Below are positions 58,393 through 64,000 of a DNA stretch of 64,000 bases, piece by piece; within the stretch, counting starts at the first letter, position 1, and each line of letters opens with the position of its first letter. The notes under the pieces were generated by a model that was not told the DNA's origin, ran no database searches, and saw only the letters and a list, made by a program, of their open reading frames with translations. The stretch spans positions 372,001 through 436,000 of the forward strand of contig JAGDZO010000005.1 in assembly GCA_049115815.1 (NCBI GenBank), in the 5' to 3' direction. The DNA comes from Marinoscillum sp049115815. Lineage in GTDB: Bacteria; Bacteroidota; Bacteroidia; Cytophagales; Cyclobacteriaceae. A program made the translations under genes and the position numbers.

Positions 58393-61300
58393 TTACTTCA
58401 CAATCAACTTGCCCGAAACCAATGTAGCCTCTGACGTGCTGATGGAATACAAGAAAATGCCCGGATTAAGCACATCTGATAAGTCTACACTTAGACTATG
58501 TGCGCCTGATTTCAGTTGAAACACCTCATGTTTGATTGCCCTTCCGGCCAGGTCGCTCAATTCCAAAACGAGCTCTGAAGAATTCGCTAGATTCACGTCC
58601 ACCTTTATCAACCCTGTTGTTGGGTTTGGATAAATTCTAGGTGTACTTATTTCGATAGACTGAGTATTGAGAGTTGTTAATGGTTCTGGCGCACATTCAA
58701 AACACTCCATACACTCACCACTACTTGGCAGTGAGGCGATTTTGGTGTCCATCCATTTTATACGCTCACTCAGAAATCCTTTTAGTGTGTCCAATTCTTC
58801 TCGGTAAGTGAATCCGATATGATCATTACCCCAAACAGACTCTGCCAGCGGGAAGACTTGAAAATTCCTATTTTTTGCCTCATCCAACAATTCGGCATAG
58901 CCATTGATGGTGTTTTCGAACTGTTCATCATTTATCAATCGAACACGCAAGTCTGCCCACCTTTCTTTGAGACATGAAGTGTAGTATTGATCTTCTAGGA
59001 AGTCCTCCCACCAATTAGGCACACCTGCTGGTATTTCTTCATGTACCCAGTTTTCTGAAGTAGCACCCCAATTACCATTCCCGATGTTGATTCCACCACA
59101 TGAAAGATTGTAATCCCAGATTGGTCCCATGGTGAGCTTACCCCCTTTGCTGTCTTTGTCCTTATACATATAAGTACTGAGCCTGTAGGAATCAATGTTT
59201 TTTGTCAATTCATTGATGATGAAATAATCGATAAACGAAGGTAAGTTGATATAAGAACGATAGCCTGACTCAGTATCGTCAAGTGGCCTATTTTCGAGTG
59301 ATTCCTCAAAGTCAGTGATGTAATCCTTTATGTAATCTTTCTGTACTTGAGGCATTTTAACTGGATCAGGAGCGAAATAATTGAAGAAAGAAAGTCCCCA
59401 GCCAAAATCGGCGTTCCAGTATTCTTCTTGCTTTCGATCAATTCTCATCAAATAGCCTCCCGTCAGATCGTCCCCTGAAACTTCATCGGGTTTTAGTGTG
59501 GCTATATCAACACGATTCTTGTCGATTTTAATCTTTTCAGTAAAAAGATAAACACCCCGATATTCTCCGTTTAGCATGACTTCACAAAACTGTGTCCGTG
59601 GAGCGTAACGACCTAATTCTCTCCCAAGGTCATAGACGAAGGCATTTTTCATAAGCGTCTTATCAGCAAAAGGCCCATAAAGTACCCAGTCATTTTCTTC
59701 AGGCAACCCGAGAACAGATACATTGTTGTTATCTCCGTTGGCCAGTTGGGTTTCCAACGTGTACCCTTTCTTATCAAAAAGCTCCCAAGAAGATTCACCG
59801 CGCCCCTTGATACTAATTCTACCATCATAATCATTGTAGGGCCCATTAACGTCATTTCGTCCGCTAGCATTGAATACAATCTTCATAGAAGCACCAATTC
59901 TTTCCTTAGTGATTTCAGAAATCTCATCAGTGTCTATAACAACGATTGGGAGATTACTCGTGGTAAGCAATTTTTGCTCTCCTGTATTTCTCCAAATTGT
60001 AGAAGTACCCTCGCCATAGTTAGCTGTGGCTATATCAGATCTACCATCGGCATCCAGATCAATCAAGACCAAGCCCCATGGCTTTGAACCTGTTTGATAA
60101 TTGACTCGCTCCGCGAAGCTGATCACTCCTGATTCGATGCTGGTGTTCTCCAATAAGCTTACATTATTCGTTCCGTCATTACCAGTTGCCAAATCAGGTT
60201 TTCCGTCTCCATTTATATCAGCAATTTCAGTAACTACTGGACCACTACCGGTGGACAATTCCATTCTTTCGGAAAAGCTGAAGGTGCCTGGCGCTGAATT
60301 GGTATTACTCAAAACAGACACCATTTGATTGTATGGCATAGCTAAAGCAATGTCGGGTTTTCCATCGTCATTTAGATCGCCAATAGCTATCGAACGTGTG
60401 GTATCCCCAACAAAGATGGCTACTTTGAGATCATAGGAAATCACTCCTGCAGACGCACTATTATTGGCCAACAAAGTAAAAGAATCACTTGCCCAATTAG
60501 CAGTGGCCAAATCCAATTTCCCGTCTCCATTTAAATCTGCTATGGCAATATCTATAGGGGCAGCCTCTGAAGCAAAATCTAGTTTTGACGCAAAGTCAAT
60601 CAATCCAGCACCTGCACTCGTGTTTCTAAGTACACTAACCGTGCTGCCGACCAAATTGGCTGTAGCCAAATCAAGTTTCCCATCTCCATCTATGTCAGCG
60701 ATTGACACAGCAAATGGAAAGTCTCCAGTGGTAAAATCCTGTTTCGTACCAAAACTTATTACACCTGCTCCGGTGCTGGTGTTCCTCAATACTGACAAAG
60801 TCGCGTTTGCTGAATTAACAGTTGCTAGATCAAGTTTACCATCACCATCTAAATCTCCTACGGTCACGTCAAAAGGGTCTGGGCCTGTGGTAAAATCAAT
60901 TTTATCATCAAAATGTATTTCGCCTGCCTCGCTAGTTACGTTTCTAAGAACTGATACGCTTGATCCAGCTGAATTGGCAAAGACCAAATCAGGTTTTCCA
61001 TCTCCATCCAAATCACCAACAGTTGCAGTAATAGGGCTAGCACCAGTCTTGTACTCATCTCTATCTGCAAAATAACCTGGCACTATTCCGGTTGGATTAT
61101 CTAATGTTAGTATGAAAGGGTGCGAAGAAGAAGCCACATGATTGTTGACCAACACGGTGAGGGGTTGATGGGTAGCTCCAGCAGGAACAGTTACTTTGAG
61201 CTCCACATCCGTGGCGGAATTAACAGCAGCACGAGTAGCTCCAAAAAAAACAATGTTGTTTTCAGGCGTAGCATCGAAACCACTACCGGTTATGGTCACT

Positions 61301-61425
61301 GTGGTTCCAATGTTACCGCTGGTTGGTGTGAAAGAATTGATGTATGGCTGGGCATGGATAGAGCCAAACCAAAAGAACAATATCATAATGAGAACGTAGT
61401 TTGAAAAAACTTTTTTAGCAGTCAT
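58393..61425 (-). CDS. Secreted TIG/FG-GAP/CotH fusion protein with T9SS sorting domain
   Basis: A 1010-aa protein, ordered as follows: signal peptide (VLIMILFFWFGSIHAQ); an IPT/TIG domain (YINSFTPTSGNIGTTVTITG, about residues 26-110); seven FG-GAP/VCBS repeats, about 55-60 residues each, with the Ca-binding motif GDLDGDGKPDL and variants, about residues 125-505; a CotH kinase domain (ISIKGRGESSWELFDKKGY, LMKNAFVYDLGREL, MGPIWDYNLSCGG, about 520-900); and a C-terminal T9SS type A sorting domain (YPNPTTGLIKVDV, VSGKLIVK). It is probably exported to the surface through the PorSS. CotH proteins phosphorylate proteins in spore coats; here its substrate is unknown. Confidence 0.93.
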   Translation of the reverse strand: MTAKKVFSNYVLIMILFFWFGSIHAQPYINSFTPTSGNIGTTVTITGSGFDATPENNIVFFGATRAAVNSATDVELKVTVPAGATHQPLTVLVNNHVASSSHPFILTLDNPTGIVPGYFADRDEYKTGASPITATVGDLDGDGKPDLVFANSAGSSVSVLRNVTSEAGEIHFDDKIDFTTGPDPFDVTVGDLDGDGKLDLATVNSANATLSVLRNTSTGAGVISFGTKQDFTTGDFPFAVSIADIDGDGKLDLATANLVGSTVSVLRNTSAGAGLIDFASKLDFASEAAPIDIAIADLNGDGKLDLATANWASDSFTLLANNSASAGVISYDLKVAIFVGDTTRSIAIGDLNDDGKPDIALAMPYNQMVSVLSNTNSAPGTFSFSERMELSTGSGPVVTEIADINGDGKPDLATGNDGTNNVSLLENTSIESGVISFAERVNYQTGSKPWGLVLIDLDADGRSDIATANYGEGTSTIWRNTGEQKLLTTSNLPIVVIDTDEISEITKERIGASMKIVFNASGRNDVNGPYNDYDGRISIKGRGESSWELFDKKGYTLETQLANGDNNNVSVLGLPEENDWVLYGPFADKTLMKNAFVYDLGRELGRYAPRTQFCEVMLNGEYRGVYLFTEKIKIDKNRVDIATLKPDEVSGDDLTGGYLMRIDRKQEEYWNADFGWGLSFFNYFAPDPVKMPQVQKDYIKDYITDFEESLENRPLDDTESGYRSYINLPSFIDYFIINELTKNIDSYRLSTYMYKDKDSKGGKLTMGPIWDYNLSCGGINIGNGNWGATSENWVHEEIPAGVPNWWEDFLEDQYYTSCLKERWADLRVRLINDEQFENTINGYAELLDEAKNRNFQVFPLAESVWGNDHIGFTYREELDTLKGFLSERIKWMDTKIASLPSSGECMECFECAPEPLTTLNTQSIEISTPRIYPNPTTGLIKVDVNLANSSELVLELSDLAGRAIKHEVFQLKSGAHSLSVDLSDVLNPGIFLYSISTSEATLVSGKLIVK

Positions 61426-61455
61426 ATCGAGTGAATTTTAAATTTTAAGAAGTAA

Positions 61456-62310
61456 TTATTTTGGGTCATTTTTGACTCCATGGATTGTGGTGTAAGAGCG
61501 TGAATACTTTCCTCCGCAACTTCCGCTTAAGTAGTGAAATCGAATGGAATTAGTATTTGAAAATTCACCGATGAGTAGATGTATGCCCCACCCTCCTACA
61601 TAATTAAAAACATCTAATTTTGAATCAGTTGAAGAGTCTGTTGAAACTCCATACACTGGATTACTTAAGGAGAAAACCGGAGTTACTATTTGACCTTCCT
61701 TGAAGTGTATAGCCATTCGCCTTTTTGGTCCTTTCGGTCCTTCCCAATTTCTAACTAGGTCGCTAAATTTATCTTCGAATTTTGTGATGTCTACATCCTC
61801 TAATGCTTTGATCCAGCCTTCGAATTGAACCGTTGAAGTATCACCACTGCAATTATCTATTGCAGTAAAAAGGTAGTTACCAACGTACTTATTTCTGAAG
61901 TCTTCAATTTCGAGATGCAGACTATCTTTATATGCCTCGCCTAAAGAATCATATGCCGTTACAATAATCGTATTATCGCCTGTTGGCAATGTCTCTTCAT
62001 TATACCAGGTGTAAAACGCATAGGTGAAAGGAGTTTTCCGATTTTCCACAGAAGAAGGCAAATGAACAATGGAATCATTGATTTCAATTTGAACACTAGT
62101 TATTTCAAATTCTTGATCTACAACTTCAAGTATAATCCTGATTGGCTCATTGTTCGGATAGATGGTCATCTCATTAAAAACAGAGATATCTATTTTAGAA
62201 GAGGCTACAGGCACTGTTTCATCAAGTTTGATTGCATCTTCTGAACAAGCCGAAATTAATATAATGCTGATGCTGATAAGAAGGAGCGTATAAAGTCTAT
62301 GTGTTTTCAT
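61456..62310 (-). CDS. Lipoprotein of a local paralogous family
   Basis: A 284-aa lipoprotein (ATG 62310; lipobox LISACS). The first part of the mature protein (EEVVDQEFEITSVQIEIND, TWYNEETLPTGDNTIIVTAYDSLGEAY) looks like a beta-sandwich, and about 30 of 64 residues match the truncated lipoprotein at the right edge of the window. The second part is beta-rich and without a known fold. It is 31 nt upstream (on the minus strand) of the CotH-fusion gene, so it may be co-transcribed with it. Function unknown. Confidence 0.8.
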   Translation of the reverse strand: MKTHRLYTLLLISISIILISACSEDAIKLDETVPVASSKIDISVFNEMTIYPNNEPIRIILEVVDQEFEITSVQIEINDSIVHLPSSVENRKTPFTYAFYTWYNEETLPTGDNTIIVTAYDSLGEAYKDSLHLEIEDFRNKYVGNYLFTAIDNCSGDTSTVQFEGWIKALEDVDITKFEDKFSDLVRNWEGPKGPKRRMAIHFKEGQIVTPVFSLSNPVYGVSTDSSTDSKLDVFNYVGGWGIHLLIGEFSNTNSIRFHYLSGSCGGKYSRSYTTIHGVKNDPK

Positions 62311-62614
62311 TGTTTTGGTTTTTGTGTGAATCAAAGAGTCTTTTTGATAATTAATGGATGAATAGTACTAAACTCACCGGGCTAATTTCTAATACCAATC
62401 GCGCATGAGTAGTTGGCTAGATCCAACACGAATCTCGAGTGTCATCAGGTTTTTAAGGGATACAAATGATGAACTCAATGTGAAGAAGTGGATTGAATAA
62501 TGTCTAGTGTTTTTCATGATTTATACTATTTTGATTCTGTGACAAGTGAGAAAAAATGATCTCAAAATTCGATTTGTCTAATTTTATGGATTGGTTTCAA
62601 ATGAGTAACTGGAG
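62311..62614. other. Intergenic region of 304 nt, no gene recognised
   Basis: No start-to-stop frame with coding character, no tRNA or known RNA, no clear terminator. There is only a short inverted repeat GTTGG/CCAAC (around 62410) without a T-run. It probably holds the promoter of the downstream minus-strand lipoprotein gene, but I cannot place it. Confidence 0.4.
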
Positions 62615-63481
62615 CTACCACCGGGTGATTTCCAAGTCGCATCTATCATTGACACGCTTAATAATTCTTTGTTCGTAAACCCCATTGCCATCCTTGTCCC
62701 AGAAATACCTGTCCGCACAGTCATCCAGATAATTAAGTAACCCATTTCCTTTAATCCCAAGATCGAAAGTCAGCGCTTGATTATTATGTGGTTTGTTCAA
62801 CCCTGGGATTCCTACGTTTAAGGCACATTGATCAGGGCCTAAAAATGAGTAGGTTAATTTGTTATTACTTAGTTCCCAAACTGTGGAATCCTGCGTGCAA
62901 TATTTACCTTCAATTGAGTGCCTAATAACAATCGAACCAGAAGTACTATCCAGAGATTGTCTCAATTCTGTTACGGCCATTAAAGGCCCATTCCCACCCC
63001 CATAGGAACCTTCTATCTTGTACCAATAAATATATTGATAGTCATTGTCCAATCCCATCTCGACTAATCCGCCTCTTGTAACTATGGATTGATAGAATTT
63101 TGCTTGATAATCAGGGGAGCGCCAAATGTAATGGTCGTTTCCTTTTGATTCCGCGTTATAAGGTAGCCAATCGACTCCCATAGAATTCGTCGGATCAAGA
63201 ACTGATAAAATTTCAATCTCATATAAAATGGAATCGATGCTTGTATTCCATTCGACAAATCTATTTTGTACTTCTACCAATCGGTCATAAACATGTTTGG
63301 CATGTTCGTTTGTTTCACTTTTTAAAATCAGATGGCTAGGAATACTGTTATCTAAGAAGACTGAGCCATATTTATAAGTTTGAGGCTTGAGTTCCTTAAT
63401 GATTATTTCGAATTCACATGCTGTGAAAAGTATTAGAAAAAAAACAGCACAAATGGATTTTGTTAGATTATTGTCTATCAT
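62615..63481 (-). CDS. Lipoprotein, 288 aa
   Basis: A lipoprotein starting at ATG 63481 (IDNNLTKSICAVFFLILFTAC, lipobox FTAC). The mature chain is beta-rich with acidic/aromatic segments (YIWRSPDYQAKF, YWYKIEGSYGGGNGP, DKDGNGVYEQRI); the GGGNGP stretch and final cysteine pair suggest a compact secreted domain. No recognised family. It is 11 nt after the truncated paralogue on the same strand, so probably in one operon. Confidence 0.75.
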   Translation of the reverse strand: MIDNNLTKSICAVFFLILFTACEFEIIIKELKPQTYKYGSVFLDNSIPSHLILKSETNEHAKHVYDRLVEVQNRFVEWNTSIDSILYEIEILSVLDPTNSMGVDWLPYNAESKGNDHYIWRSPDYQAKFYQSIVTRGGLVEMGLDNDYQYIYWYKIEGSYGGGNGPLMAVTELRQSLDSTSGSIVIRHSIEGKYCTQDSTVWELSNNKLTYSFLGPDQCALNVGIPGLNKPHNNQALTFDLGIKGNGLLNYLDDCADRYFWDKDGNGVYEQRIIKRVNDRCDLEITRW

Positions 63482-63492
63482 GATTATAAGAT

Positions 63493-64000
63493 TTATCTGC
63501 GTACGCCAATTACTGGGGTGGGAGAAAAAGGCCATCCGTTAATGAATATTTTAACAGTGTCAGGTGAAATGAAATGGCCACTATAGCCGGCAAGACGGCC
63601 TAAATTAAAAGCTCCATCTGGCCGAAGAAAAGGCGCCATATAACAGCATGAGCTATATTTGATTTTAATATCCCTGATTGTAGGTGTGACGCTCTTAAAT
63701 TCAGTATGAATAGTGTCTGAGCTTGAAAATGTGCTTATGAAGCCGTCATAAACTATTGAGTCTGAACCTTCAGAATAAAAAGTGGTGAAAGTAAAATCAC
63801 CCAAATACTGTTCCCTATAATCTACGACCTCAATATTGACTCTATCAATGTGTGCTTCACCTTGAACATCATAAACCGTGGCTTTGATCGTATAGTTACC
63901 TAATGGTATTGTTTCTTCATCGTACCAGCTATAAGAGGAATAAGTGTATGGTGATTCCCAATTTTCCAAAGAGGCCGTCAATTGAACTATGGAGTCATTA
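63493..64000 (-). CDS. 5'-truncated lipoprotein-like protein, paralogue of the 61456-62310 gene
   Basis: An open frame runs from the right edge to a TAA at 63493-63495, with 169 residues visible. The start lies outside the window. The segment NDSIVQLTASLENWESPYTY and WYDEETIPLGNYTIKATVYD align with the lipoprotein at 61456-62310 (about 30 identities in 64), so the two are recent paralogues. The C-terminal part differs. Function unknown. Confidence 0.75.
   Translation of the reverse strand, partial: NDSIVQLTASLENWESPYTYSSYSWYDEETIPLGNYTIKATVYDVQGEAHIDRVNIEVVDYREQYLGDFTFTTFYSEGSDSIVYDGFISTFSSSDTIHTEFKSVTPTIRDIKIKYSSCCYMAPFLRPDGAFNLGRLAGYSGHFISPDTVKIFINGWPFSPTPVIGVRR

Noticed and set aside
58393..61425. 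Periodic direct repeats spaced about 165-170 bp, and a 203-aa open frame antisense to them (60464-61075)
   Set aside because: The periodicity is the coding of seven FG-GAP protein repeats with GDLDGDGK-like motifs. It is not a CRISPR array or satellite, and the antisense frame follows from the repeat's codon bias.
62400..62430. Short inverted repeat GTTGG/CCAAC in the 304-nt gap
   Set aside because: Five base pairs with no T-run and no conserved context; likely chance.

Overview
The window reads as a chromosomal segment of a Bacteroidota bacterium, most likely a marine member of the order Cytophagales (inferred from gene content, not from a marker tree). Reasons: a protein with a type IX secretion (T9SS) C-terminal sorting domain; many lipoproteins and secreted proteins; families typical of the phylum (DUF4290, DUF2851, DUF3109, an exbB/exbD/exbD cassette); almost no Shine-Dalgarno sites; and recurrent TAnnTTTG promoter elements. 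Base composition is moderately AT-rich and fairly even. I see no IS element, CRISPR array, prophage or integrase. Most of the window is core genome.

Layout. 1-5.5 kb: a truncated gene end, a lipoprotein, an orphan LuxE-like acyl-protein synthetase, a 39-aa lipoprotein, a sigma-54-type regulator without a DNA-binding domain, RNase P RNA and a photolyase. 5.5-11.5 kb: a giant TamB-like protein divergent from tsaD-smpB. 11.6-14 kb: an ExbB/ExbD energising cassette and tRNA-Ser(GGA). 14.1-20 kb: seven overlapping minus-strand genes (flippase-like protein, GT2, small winged-helix-like protein, SpoIIE-type phosphatase, polysaccharide deacetylase, TatD, asparaginase), divergent from ruvC. 20.5-24.6 kb: HIT, greA (with its own promoter and a leader terminator), a PGDH-like dehydrogenase, mgtE and rsmA. 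24.7-30 kb: pdxA, then the DUF177-rpmF-fabH-efp-accB-accC lipid/ribosome operon. 30-40.7 kb: small housekeeping genes (DUF3109, YceI, thiL, mce, A-type Fe-S carrier, pyrF, DUF2851, trhO, nucleoside phosphorylase). 40.8-47 kb: a histidine kinase/response regulator pair, a Cu-only-like superoxide dismutase lipoprotein, two secreted-protein genes sharing a promoter-proximal motif, and a GH113 glycosidase. 47-58 kb: murA-DUF4290, pepP, subtilase, M16 peptidase, O-methyltransferase, LysM transglycosylase, a lone receiver domain, and dnaX with a slippery A10 run. 58.4-64 kb: a more accessory region with a 1010-aa TIG/FG-GAP/CotH/T9SS protein and a set of related lipoproteins that runs off the window.

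Points most worth a second look: (1) dnaX is split at an A10 homopolymer so that a -1 shift joins a 370-aa gamma-like product to a C-terminal tau extension; (2) greA has a promoter followed at once by an intrinsic terminator, an arrangement like the E. coli greA/GraL leader; (3) an almost identical 15-bp motif sits exactly 32 nt upstream of a TAnnATTG box in front of two adjacent secreted-protein genes; (4) MurA carries Asp where the fosfomycin-reactive Cys usually lies; (5) a SodC-like lipoprotein has lost zinc ligands but kept the copper ones; (6) the CotH/FG-GAP fusion and its lipoprotein neighbours.
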